Shown here: positions 51,147 to 59,065 of the stretch, piece by piece | Layout: every line of letters begins with the position of its first letter | How positions within the stretch are numbered: the first letter of the stretch is position 1 | NCBI GenBank assembly: GCA_029255105.1 | Contig: JAQWWH010000085.1 | Coordinates: forward strand, 17,702-81,701 | Origin: Flavimaricola sp. | GTDB lineage: Bacteria; Pseudomonadota; Alphaproteobacteria; Rhodobacterales; Rhodobacteraceae | Length of the DNA stretch: 64,000 nucleotides | Direction: 5' to 3' | Notes under the pieces: generated by a model | What the model was told of the DNA's origin: nothing | Databases searched by the model: none | The model's input: only the letters and a program-made list of their open reading frames with translations | Program-made: the position numbers and the translations under genes

Positions 51147-52358
51147 ATGTCTGACGCTTATATCTATGACACCGTCCGCACCCCCCGGGGCAAGGGCCGC
51201 CCTGATGGCAGTCTGCACGAGGTGACCTCCGTCCGCTTGTCGGCAGCGGTTCTGAACGCCCTCAAGGACCGCAACGGCCTGGAAGGTCACGCTGTCGAGG
51301 ATGTCATCTGGGGCAATGTCACCCAGGTCGGCGAGCAGGGCGGCTGCCTGGCACGGACGGCTGTTCTGGCCTCGGATCTTGACCAGTCGATCCCTGGCCT
51401 TGCCATCAACCGCTTTTGCGCCTCGGGGATGGAGGCCGTCAATCTGGCCGCCAACCAGGTCCGTGGCGGCGCGGGCGAGGCCTATATCGCGGGTGGCGTC
51501 GAAATGATGAGCCGGGTTCCGATGGGATCGGACGGTGCTGCCATTGCCGCCGATCCGTCGGTCGCCATGGACACATATTTCGTGCCCCAGGGCATCAGCG
51601 CCGATATCATCGCCACCGAGTACGGGTTCACCCGCGACGAGGCGGACCAGTTGGCCGTTGAAAGCCAGCGCCGCGCCAAGGCGGCCTGGGACGACAACCG
51701 CTTTGCAAAGTCCATGATCACCGTCCGCGATCAAAACGGCCTGCCGATCCTGTCGACCGACGAATACATGCGTCCGCAGACCGACATGCAGTCTCTTGGC
51801 GCCCTAAAACCCGCTTTCAAGGACATGGGCGAAGTGATGCCCGGCTTCGACAAGGTCGCCCTGATGAAATACCCGCATCTGGAGCGGATCAATCACATCC
51901 ACCACGCGGGCAATTCGTCCGGCATCGTGGACGGGGCCGCTGGTGTCCTGATCGGGTCGAAGGCCTTTGGCGAAAAATATGGTCTGACCCCCCGTGCCCG
52001 CATTCGTGCCACCGCCAAGATTGGCACCGATCCAACCATCATGCTGACTGGCCCTGTGCCGGTAACCGAAAAAATCCTGGCCGACAGTGGTATGTCGATC
52101 TCGGACCTTGATCTGTTTGAGGTGAACGAGGCCTTTGCCTCGGTCGTGCTGCGGTTCATGCAGCGCTTCGATGTGGACAGCGACAAGGTTAACGTGAACG
52201 GCGGATCCATCGCGATGGGCCATCCTCTTGGCGCGACCGGGGCCATCATCATCGGCACCCTGCTGGACGAGTTGGAGCGGACCGGCAAGGGCGTAGGTCT
52301 TGCGACGCTTTGCATTGCGTCTGGCATGGGTGCTGCCACCATAATCGAGCGGGTCTGA
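51147..52358 (+). CDS. Acetyl-CoA acyltransferase (thiolase)
   Basis: A 403-residue thiolase. The acylated Cys is in 'INRFCASGMEAVNLAANQV' (Cys about residue 91), the His in 'NVNGGSIAMGHPLGATGA' and the second Cys in 'LATLCIASGMGAATI'. It cleaves 3-ketoacyl-CoA to acetyl-CoA and a shortened acyl-CoA. GAAGGAGG precedes the start. It works with the FadB-type enzyme encoded downstream. Confidence 0.92.
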   Translation: MSDAYIYDTVRTPRGKGRPDGSLHEVTSVRLSAAVLNALKDRNGLEGHAVEDVIWGNVTQVGEQGGCLARTAVLASDLDQSIPGLAINRFCASGMEAVNLAANQVRGGAGEAYIAGGVEMMSRVPMGSDGAAIAADPSVAMDTYFVPQGISADIIATEYGFTRDEADQLAVESQRRAKAAWDDNRFAKSMITVRDQNGLPILSTDEYMRPQTDMQSLGALKPAFKDMGEVMPGFDKVALMKYPHLERINHIHHAGNSSGIVDGAAGVLIGSKAFGEKYGLTPRARIRATAKIGTDPTIMLTGPVPVTEKILADSGMSISDLDLFEVNEAFASVVLRFMQRFDVDSDKVNVNGGSIAMGHPLGATGAIIIGTLLDELERTGKGVGLATLCIASGMGAATIIERV

Positions 52359-52536
52359 TCGAGATGACCAGGAGGATCCGGTCTGCCCCGGTTGATCGTC
52401 CAATCGGGGTCGTCTTTTCAGGGTTGCAGCCGAAGGCATTGGACCGGCCAGTCCGTTCGGTGCAAGTACCTCCGGGGCCAGTGACCCTCTGGCCAGCAAG
52501 TGCCGGTTCCCGGTCCGGTTCTGATCGCTCTATTGT

Positions 52537-52553
52537 CCCAAACGCCGTTTGGG
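52537..52553. promoter_or_regulatory. Perfect palindrome CCCAAACG-C-CGTTTGGG ahead of the hypothetical gene
   Basis: A 17-base perfect palindrome with one central base, immediately after a TATTGT sequence. It stands in the 237-base gap between the thiolase stop and the likely start of the next gene. An operator or a small transcription-terminating stem are both possible. Confidence 0.45.
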
Positions 52554-52595
52554 TGCAGGATCGACATCAAATATGCGCAGGGATGTTCCAAAACC

Positions 52596-53024
52596 GTGCT
52601 CCAATCAGTAAAAAAATTTCTCGACTGCCAGTCGGAAATGATGCTTTCCGACAATGTCGCGGGCATGGTCGACTACTTTCGGTTTCCGCTTTCCATTCAT
52701 CTCGCCGACGAGGTTCTGGTGTACAAAACCTCTGCGGATCTGGTGGAGGGACTGCAGGGCCTGTCCGACAGCTATCAGAACCTGGGCATTCGCGAGGTCC
52801 GATGGCGGCTGTCGGCCATCGAACTGATGCGCAAGAACCGTTTTCGCATCTGGGTCGGTTGGGATCATGTGTATCCCGGCGGGGTTCAGACGACGGGCGC
52901 ATCTATCATCTACTATTGCGCGTTCGCGGGCGGCAAACTGGCGGTCGAGATGGTGCAATACACCGCCCATCAACCCGCGACCTTTGCCGGATTGTCAGCC
53001 CGGGGCGAGGCAAGAACCGCCTGA
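52596..53024 (+). CDS. Hypothetical protein, NTF2-like in appearance
   Basis: About 142 residues when started at the GTG at 52596; an ATG at 52638 is the other option, and no strong ribosome-binding site marks either. The chain has an alternating helix-strand pattern ('YFRFPLSIHLADEVLVY', 'RFRIWVGWDHVYPGG', 'ASIIYYCAFAGGKLAVEMVQY') that resembles the curved sheet of NTF2-like or SnoaL-like proteins. I do not recognise a family with confidence. It is inserted between the thiolase and the FadB-type gene and its start region is more AT-rich than its neighbours. Confidence 0.55.
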   Translation: MLQSVKKFLDCQSEMMLSDNVAGMVDYFRFPLSIHLADEVLVYKTSADLVEGLQGLSDSYQNLGIREVRWRLSAIELMRKNRFRIWVGWDHVYPGGVQTTGASIIYYCAFAGGKLAVEMVQYTAHQPATFAGLSARGEARTA

Positions 53025-53133
53025 TAGAGGCCCGCCGTACCACCCAGCCCTCCCCTTTCCCAGCCTCCGCCCTGACCTGTTCCAATCGGAACCGGGGCGT
53101 CAGGCTGACCGCCATTTCCTGAAGGAGTGACCT

Positions 53134-55335
53134 ATGTCCGACTTTAACTTGATCAAAGATGCCGATGGCGTCGCCGTCATCACCTGGGACACTATCGGCA
53201 AGTCCATGAATGTCCTGAGCCGCGATTCGATGGCCGACCTGAACGGCATGATTGACGACTGTCTGGCCGATGATGCGGTCAAGGGCATCATCATCACCTC
53301 CGCAAAGGACAGTTTCGCCGGGGGCATGGACCTTAATGTGCTGGCCACGATCCGCGACGAAAGCGGCGATGACCCGGCGCAGGGCCTGTTTGACTTTACC
53401 ATGGCCGGTCACAAGATGCTGCGCAAGATTGAGCGGGCAGGCATGGACCCCAAGACCCTCAAGGGGGGCAAGCCGATCGTGGCCGCCCTTCCCGGCACGG
53501 CCCTTGGCATCGGGCTGGAGCTGCCTCTGGCCTGCCACCGCATCTTTGCCGCCGACAACCCCAAGGCCAAGATCGGCCTGCCCGAGATCATGGTTGGCAT
53601 CTTTCCCGGGGCGGGCGGCACCACGCGCCTGGTCCGCAAGATGGGGGCGATGGCAGCCTCTCCGCTGCTGCTCGAGGGTAAGTTGAACGACCCAAAGGGC
53701 GCGCTTCGCGCCGGGGTCATCGACGAGGTCGTGCCGCCCGAGGACCTGCTGAGTTCGGCGAAGGCCTGGGTTCTTGCCGCCAAGGACGCCGATATCGTCA
53801 AGCCATGGGATCAGAAGGGCTACAAGATGCCCGGCGGCACCCCGTATCACCCGGCCGGGTTCATGACCTATGTCGGTGCCTCGGCCATGGTCAACGGCAA
53901 GACGATGGGCGTCTATCCTGCGGCCAAGGCCCTGCTGTCAGCCGTGTACGAGGGGGCGATGGTCCCCTTTGACGTGGCGCTCAAGATCGAGGCGCGGTGG
54001 TTCACCAATATCCTGATGAACCCGTCCTCGTCCGCCATGATCCGCAGCCTGTTCATCAACAAGGAGGCGCTTGAAAAGGGCGCCAACCGCCCGGAGGCCC
54101 CCGATCAGCGGGTCAAGAAGGTCGGCGTTTTGGGGGCCGGGATGATGGGCGCTGGGATTGCCCTGGTGTCCGCTCTGGCCGGTATCGAAGTGGCCCTGAT
54201 CGACCGTGATCAGGAGGCCGCCGACAAGGGCAAGGCCTATACCACGGCCCATCTGGACAAGGGTATTTCGCGCAAGAAGGTGACGCCCGAAAAGAAAGAG
54301 GCCGTTCTGGGCCTGATCACCGCAACCCCCGATCTTGACGCCCTGAAGGGTTGCGACCTCATCGTCGAGGCGGTGTTTGAGGATGTCGCCGTCAAGGCCG
54401 AGATGACCAGGAAGGTCGAGGCCGTGGTTGGCGAGGATTGCATCTTTGCCACTAACACCTCGACCCTGCCAATCGGCGAACTGGCCAAGGCCAGTGTCCG
54501 CCCCGAGCAATTCATCGGCATCCACTTCTTTTCGCCGGTCGACAAAATGTTGCTGGTCGAGATCATCAAGGGCGCCCAGACCGGCGACCGCGCCGTGGCC
54601 AAGGCCCTCGACTTCGTGCGGCAAATCCGCAAGACGCCAATCGTGGTCAATGATGCCCGGTTCTTTTACGCCAACCGCTGCATCCTGCCCTACATCAACG
54701 AAGGCGTGCGCATGGTCAAAGAGGGGGTCGCCCCTGCCCTGATCGAGAACGCGGCCAAGCTGGTCGGCCTGCCTCTGGGTCCGTTGCAGCTGACCGACGA
54801 GACCTCGATTGACCTGGGCGTCAAGATCGCCATGGCAACCCGCGCCGCGCTTGGGTCAGACTACGACGATGCCGCTGACGAGGTGATCTTTTGGCTGGCG
54901 GATGAAGGCCGCCTTGGACGCAAAGCCAAGGCCGGGTTCTACGCCTACGACGAGACAGGCAAACGCACCGGTCTGTGGGAGGGCCTGACTGAAAAGTACC
55001 CACTTGCCGAGGATCAACCGGATCTGGTGACGGTGCAGCAGCGCCTTCTCTTTGCTCAGGTGCTGGAGGCGGTGCGGGCGCTTGAGGAAGGCGTGTTCAC
55101 CGATATCCGCGAAGGCGACGTGGGGGCGATCCTTGGCTGGGGCTTTGCGCCCTGGTCCGGTGGGCCGTTCTCATGGCTCGATATGCTGGGTGCCGCCTAT
55201 GCGGTCGAGCGGTGCGACGCGCTGGTTGCCGAATATGGCGACCGGTTCGCCCCGCCCGCCCTGCTGCGCGAGATGGCCGACAGCGGCAAGACCTTCTACG
55301 GGGTCTATGGCTCGGGCAAGAAAAAGGCCGCCTGA
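53134..55335 (+). CDS. Multifunctional fatty-acid oxidation enzyme: enoyl-CoA hydratase/3-hydroxyacyl-CoA dehydrogenase
   Basis: A 733-residue FadB/FadJ-type enzyme. The crotonase part (about 1-190) shows 'SAKDSFAGGMDLNVL', 'PGTALGIGLELPLACHRIFA' and 'KIGLPEIMVGIFPGAGGTTRL'. The NAD-binding domain begins near residue 328 with 'VGVLGAGMMGAGIALVSA', followed by 'FATNTSTLPIGELA', 'GIHFFSPVDKM' and the C-terminal HCDH repeats. It carries out the two middle steps of beta-oxidation, between the acyl-CoA dehydrogenase and the thiolase encoded upstream. AAGGAG precedes the start. Confidence 0.92.
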   Translation: MSDFNLIKDADGVAVITWDTIGKSMNVLSRDSMADLNGMIDDCLADDAVKGIIITSAKDSFAGGMDLNVLATIRDESGDDPAQGLFDFTMAGHKMLRKIERAGMDPKTLKGGKPIVAALPGTALGIGLELPLACHRIFAADNPKAKIGLPEIMVGIFPGAGGTTRLVRKMGAMAASPLLLEGKLNDPKGALRAGVIDEVVPPEDLLSSAKAWVLAAKDADIVKPWDQKGYKMPGGTPYHPAGFMTYVGASAMVNGKTMGVYPAAKALLSAVYEGAMVPFDVALKIEARWFTNILMNPSSSAMIRSLFINKEALEKGANRPEAPDQRVKKVGVLGAGMMGAGIALVSALAGIEVALIDRDQEAADKGKAYTTAHLDKGISRKKVTPEKKEAVLGLITATPDLDALKGCDLIVEAVFEDVAVKAEMTRKVEAVVGEDCIFATNTSTLPIGELAKASVRPEQFIGIHFFSPVDKMLLVEIIKGAQTGDRAVAKALDFVRQIRKTPIVVNDARFFYANRCILPYINEGVRMVKEGVAPALIENAAKLVGLPLGPLQLTDETSIDLGVKIAMATRAALGSDYDDAADEVIFWLADEGRLGRKAKAGFYAYDETGKRTGLWEGLTEKYPLAEDQPDLVTVQQRLLFAQVLEAVRALEEGVFTDIREGDVGAILGWGFAPWSGGPFSWLDMLGAAYAVERCDALVAEYGDRFAPPALLREMADSGKTFYGVYGSGKKKAA

Positions 55336-55341
55336 GCCGAC

Positions 55342-55998
55342 CTAGGCGCCGGGATCGAACCGGTAGCCGAACCGGGCCACATCGGCCCCGCAGACGCGGC
55401 CTAGCAGGGCCGCGTCCTGTTCCGTGTAATAGACCCGCCAATCCCGATCACGCGGCGATGGATTGGCCTGTCCCATGTCTGGGCGAAACCCGAGGCGGGG
55501 GGCAATCCGGTCCAGATCCTCTTGCAGATGCTCCAACCGCAGGAAAACAGGGTTCCGCAGCCTGCCTGCCCCGTCGCGGACATAGCGATCAAACGGGTTG
55601 GCCATCAGCGCTCTTTGGGTCTGGGGCGCATTGAGAAACCCGGTGAAATCGGTGCCTTGGGCCAGCTTGACAGCGGGCTGGTCAAAGGTTTGCTGGCGCA
55701 GCCAATGGTAATAGCTGACGATGCGGTCCCAGGGATTTCGGACAAGGGTGAATATCAGGAAATCCTCAAACTCGTCCCGCGCCACAAGGCCTTCGATATC
55801 GGCAAGGGTCGAATGTTTCCAGATCCGGCCCGCCCCTTGCAGGGAGGCCTGACGCTTGCGCCGTTGCCGGGCCTTGGGGGTGTCGCCGATCAGGACGTCG
55901 TCCTTCATCGCCCGCGCCTCAAGCGCCAGCGCCATCGCTGTTCCCCCGGTCTTGGGGATGTGGACAAAGATGTAACCCCGGCCCCGGCTGATGATCAT
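55342..55998 (-). CDS. Sulfotransferase-family protein
   Basis: A 218-residue protein with the PAPS-binding elements of the sulfotransferase-2 family: 'FVHIPKTGGTAMALAL' (5' phosphosulfate loop, about residues 11-26) and 'FTLVRNPWDRIVSYYHWL' (3' phosphate site). It should transfer sulfate to a sugar, lipid or other acceptor; the acceptor is unknown. The frame is open upstream, but the ATG at 55998 fits the family start. It is convergent with the FadB-type gene, only six bases apart. Confidence 0.83.
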   Translation of the reverse strand: MIISRGRGYIFVHIPKTGGTAMALALEARAMKDDVLIGDTPKARQRRKRQASLQGAGRIWKHSTLADIEGLVARDEFEDFLIFTLVRNPWDRIVSYYHWLRQQTFDQPAVKLAQGTDFTGFLNAPQTQRALMANPFDRYVRDGAGRLRNPVFLRLEHLQEDLDRIAPRLGFRPDMGQANPSPRDRDWRVYYTEQDAALLGRVCGADVARFGYRFDPGA

Positions 55999-56142
55999 GT
56001 CACTATGTCGTCCTGCCTGCTCGCCGCCGCCGCCGGTATAGCCACACCGGCCCCCGGCATTCTGCAAAATCCTGCGTTGTGCGGCCGAGTGTCCTGCATT
56101 TAGTCTGATGGTCAAGCGACATCACGTTTGGGAGGAGCCGTC

Positions 56143-57777
56143 ATGGGGTGGATGCAGGATGAAACCGGCCTGGACAAATGCGCTGCGAACTATGTCCCTC
56201 TGACCCCACTCAGCTTTCTGGCGCGCGCGGCGGACATCTTTCCGGACCGAGAGATGATCGTCCACGGCGACCTGCGACAAAGCTATGCCGAAACCTTCGC
56301 CCGGGTGTCGCGCCTCGCCGGGGCGCTGGCGGGGGCCGGGGTGATGCCCGGCGACGTGGTGTCGACCCTTTTGCCCAACGTGCCAGCGCATATGGAGGCA
56401 ACCTTTGGCGTGCCCGCCTGTGGGGCGGTCCTTAACACCATCAACATCCGGCTCGATGTCGACACGGTCGCCTACATCCTGGACCATTCGCAGGCCAAGC
56501 TGATGCTTGTCGACAGCCAGTTTTTGCCTCTGGCCATGGCGGCGCGGGACCTAATGACCGGGCCAAGGCCGCTGGTGATAGAGGTGCCCGACCCCCAGGC
56601 CGGGATCAAGGGCATCGGAGAGCAGACGGATTACGAAAGCTTCCTGCTGACGGGTGCGCCGGACTTTCCCTGGATCTGGCCCAAGGACGAATGGGAAAGC
56701 CTTGCCCTGAACTACACGTCCGGGACAACCGGGCGGCCGAAGGGGGTCGTCTACCATCACAGGGGGGCTTATCTGAACGTGATGGGTCAGGTGGTGGGTT
56801 GGAGGATGCAGCTGTTTCCCCGGCTCCTGACCATCTCGCCCTTGTTTCATTGCAACGGCTGGTGCCACACTTGGATGATCCCGGTGCTGGGCGGCACCCT
56901 TGTCGCCTGCCGGGACGTCACCGCTCGCAATATCTTTGCGGCCATCGCAGATGAGAAAGTCACCCATTTCGGCGGGGCGCCTATCGTGCTGAACTTGCTG
57001 GTCAATGCCCCAGAGGGCGACCGTCGGGCCTTTGACCAAACCGTTGAGGTGATGACAGCAGGTGCCCCCCCGGCCCCGGCAACGTTGGCCAGGATCGAGC
57101 GGATGGGTTTCAACATCACGCAGGTCTACGGGCTGACGGAAACCTACGGGCCGGGCCTCGAAAGCATGTGGCTGCCCGATTGGGACGGGCTGCCGGGCGA
57201 TGACCGCTCGGCCCGAAAGGCGCGCCAAGGGGTGACAATGGCGCATCTGGAACCAGTTGGCGTGGTGGATGCTGACCTTCTGCCCGTCCGCCGTGACGGC
57301 GTCACCCAGGGAGAGATCGTGTTTCGCGGCAATGGGGTGATGAAGGGGTACTACCGGAACCCCGAGGCGACCGAAAAGGCCTTTAAGGGGGGGTGGTTTC
57401 ATTCCGAAGACATCGCCGTGCAACATCCCGATGGCCATATCCAGATCGCTGATCGGGCAAAGGATATCATCATCTCGGGCGGCGAAAACGTGTCCTCGGT
57501 CGAGGTCGAAGGGGCCTTGATGCACCACCCGGCGGTGAACCTTTGTGCCGTTGTGGCCATGCCGGACGAGACCTGGGGAGAGGTGCCCTGCGCTTTTGTC
57601 GAACTGCGCGAGTGTGCGACGGTCGAAGCGGCGGAGCTGATCCGCTTCATGCGAGAGCGGCTTGCCGGGTTCAAGACGCCCAAACGGGTCGTCTTTCAGG
57701 AGCTGCCCAAGACGTCGACCGGAAAGATCCAGAAGTTTGAGTTACGCAAGATCGCGGCGACGCTTTCGGCAAAGTAG
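56143..57777 (+). CDS. Acyl-CoA synthetase (AMP-forming)
   Basis: A 544-residue ANL-superfamily ligase. Motifs: 'LNYTSGTTGRPKGVVY' (about residues 188-203), 'ITQVYGLTETYGP', 'GWFHSEDIAV', 'DRAKDIIISGGENVSS' and 'PKTSTGKIQKFELRK' with the catalytic Lys. It activates a fatty or 3-methylthiopropionate-type acid to its CoA ester, which fits the beta-oxidation genes upstream and DmdB-like enzymes. A GGAGGAG site lies five bases ahead of the ATG at 56143; an ATG at 56152 is also possible. Confidence 0.9.
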   Translation: MGWMQDETGLDKCAANYVPLTPLSFLARAADIFPDREMIVHGDLRQSYAETFARVSRLAGALAGAGVMPGDVVSTLLPNVPAHMEATFGVPACGAVLNTINIRLDVDTVAYILDHSQAKLMLVDSQFLPLAMAARDLMTGPRPLVIEVPDPQAGIKGIGEQTDYESFLLTGAPDFPWIWPKDEWESLALNYTSGTTGRPKGVVYHHRGAYLNVMGQVVGWRMQLFPRLLTISPLFHCNGWCHTWMIPVLGGTLVACRDVTARNIFAAIADEKVTHFGGAPIVLNLLVNAPEGDRRAFDQTVEVMTAGAPPAPATLARIERMGFNITQVYGLTETYGPGLESMWLPDWDGLPGDDRSARKARQGVTMAHLEPVGVVDADLLPVRRDGVTQGEIVFRGNGVMKGYYRNPEATEKAFKGGWFHSEDIAVQHPDGHIQIADRAKDIIISGGENVSSVEVEGALMHHPAVNLCAVVAMPDETWGEVPCAFVELRECATVEAAELIRFMRERLAGFKTPKRVVFQELPKTSTGKIQKFELRKIAATLSAK

Positions 57778-57800
57778 GACGTTTAGGCAAGGTCGGTCAG

Positions 57801-57826
57801 GTAAGGTGGGTCATGACCCACCTTAC
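57801..57826. repeat. Dispersed palindrome, copy 3 (complete)
   Basis: A perfect 26-base palindrome, arms GTAAGGTGGGTCA and TGACCCACCTTAC. It lies between the convergent acyl-CoA synthetase and VOC genes and would form a strong stem in either transcript. Confidence 0.85.
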
Positions 57827-57833
57827 GCGGTCC

Positions 57834-58223
57834 TCACAACGCTGCGAAAAGGTCGATCAGGTAGCCGTCTGGATCAACGACCGTGGCATACCGCTGCCCC
57901 CAGAAGGCATCGTGGGGTGGGGACGGCACCGGATGCCCGGCCAGCACGAGACCCTCGACGATCCGGTCAACCTCGGCCGGGGTCTCGCACAGCAGCCCGA
58001 ATGAGGCGTGGTTGGCCGGATGCGGCACGGACCCGGTCAGCTTTTCCATCAGGCCCGCGCTGTCGATCATCAGCCGGACCGCACCCGGTGCCGTTTCGGC
58101 CTCAACATGTTGGGCCTCGGCCTCGGGCTCGGCGAATTGAAACCCAAGGAGACGGTAGAAGGCCAGTGAGCGAGGGATATCGCTGCTGGTCACGGCCATG
58201 GCGTCAAGGACGGGAACGGGCAA
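57834..58223 (-). CDS. VOC-family (glyoxalase/bleomycin-fold) protein
   Basis: A 129-residue VOC protein with two beta-alpha-beta-beta-beta modules: 'MAVTSSDIPRSLAFYRLLGF' at the start and 'QRYATVVDPDGYLIDLFAAL' at the end. The likely start is a TTG at 58223, which has AAGAGG six bases ahead and keeps the first strand complete; an ATG at 58199 would cut into it. It may bind or convert a small molecule with a metal; nothing more specific can be said. Confidence 0.75.
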   Translation of the reverse strand: MPVPVLDAMAVTSSDIPRSLAFYRLLGFQFAEPEAEAQHVEAETAPGAVRLMIDSAGLMEKLTGSVPHPANHASFGLLCETPAEVDRIVEGLVLAGHPVPSPPHDAFWGQRYATVVDPDGYLIDLFAAL

Positions 58224-58232
58224 CTTGGCCTC

Positions 58233-58979
58233 TTAACGGTTGCGCGGAATCCGGGGGATCCGGCTGGGTGTCAGGCTGTAGGTCGCCTCGGGGTGCGGCG
58301 GATGGCCATGGGTGCGCGACCAGAACGATGGCCCCCCCAGCCGCAGCCAAAGCGGCAGCGTCAGGATAAACCCGATGATGAACCCGCCAGCATGGGCCCA
58401 GTAGGCCACGCCAGCGTCCGAGGCATCGGTGCCGATCCCGTTGAACAGTTGCAGGCCGAACCACAGCCCCAACATGATCCACGCCGGAATGGGCAGGATC
58501 CGGATGAACACGATGAGAAAGATCAGGATATCGACCTTGGCCTTGGGGAACAGCAACAGGTAGCCGCCCATGACGCCTGCGATGGCCCCCGATGCCCCAA
58601 CCAGCGGGATCGGCGACCAGGGGGCTGTGACCCATTGGGCCAGATCCGCCCCGGTCCCGGCGGCAAGGTAGAAGATCAGAAAGCCGAAGTGGCCCATCTC
58701 GTCTTCCATGTTATCCCCGAAAATCCACAGGAACAGCATGTTGCCCGCCAGATGCAAGAACCCAGCATGAAGAAAAATCGAAGTCACGAGAGAGTAGTAG
58801 TTCTGCCCCGCAGAGATCCGCGCCGGGATCATGGCACAGCAGTAGTAGAGGTCGTAAAGCTGCCGGTCCGTCTGGATCGCGACTAGAGTCCAGAGGTAGA
58901 CGGCGACATTGATCGCGATCAGCCCGTAGGTCACGTAGGGCCTGTGCCGGCTGGGGTTGTGATCGCGGATCGGAAACAT
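58233..58979 (-). CDS. Rhomboid-family intramembrane serine protease
   Basis: A 248-residue membrane protein with about six helices. The catalytic Ser lies in GASGAIAGVMGGY and the catalytic His in 'YWAHAGGFIIGF'; 'HLAGNMLFLWIFGDNMED' is the family's conserved loop. A cytoplasmic tail rich in Arg and Pro follows. It cleaves membrane-anchored substrates within the bilayer. The ATG at 58979 (MFPIRDHNPS) is the family start; a longer frame exists. Confidence 0.92.
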   Translation of the reverse strand: MFPIRDHNPSRHRPYVTYGLIAINVAVYLWTLVAIQTDRQLYDLYYCCAMIPARISAGQNYYSLVTSIFLHAGFLHLAGNMLFLWIFGDNMEDEMGHFGFLIFYLAAGTGADLAQWVTAPWSPIPLVGASGAIAGVMGGYLLLFPKAKVDILIFLIVFIRILPIPAWIMLGLWFGLQLFNGIGTDASDAGVAYWAHAGGFIIGFILTLPLWLRLGGPSFWSRTHGHPPHPEATYSLTPSRIPRIPRNR

Positions 58980-59029
58980 GAGCCAGACCCTGAGCGATGC
59001 CCCCCGAACGGTCAAGAGGCTGGGAAGGC

Positions 59030-59055
59030 GTAAGGTGGGTTTTAACCCACCTTAC
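59030..59055. repeat. Dispersed palindrome, copy 4
   Basis: Arms GTAAGGTGGGTT and AACCCACCTTAC around TT, 26 bases in all. It lies between the rhomboid start and the putA stop. It differs from copy 3 only in the centre, and the differences keep the pairing. Confidence 0.85.
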
Positions 59056-59065
59056 CTGACCCGTC

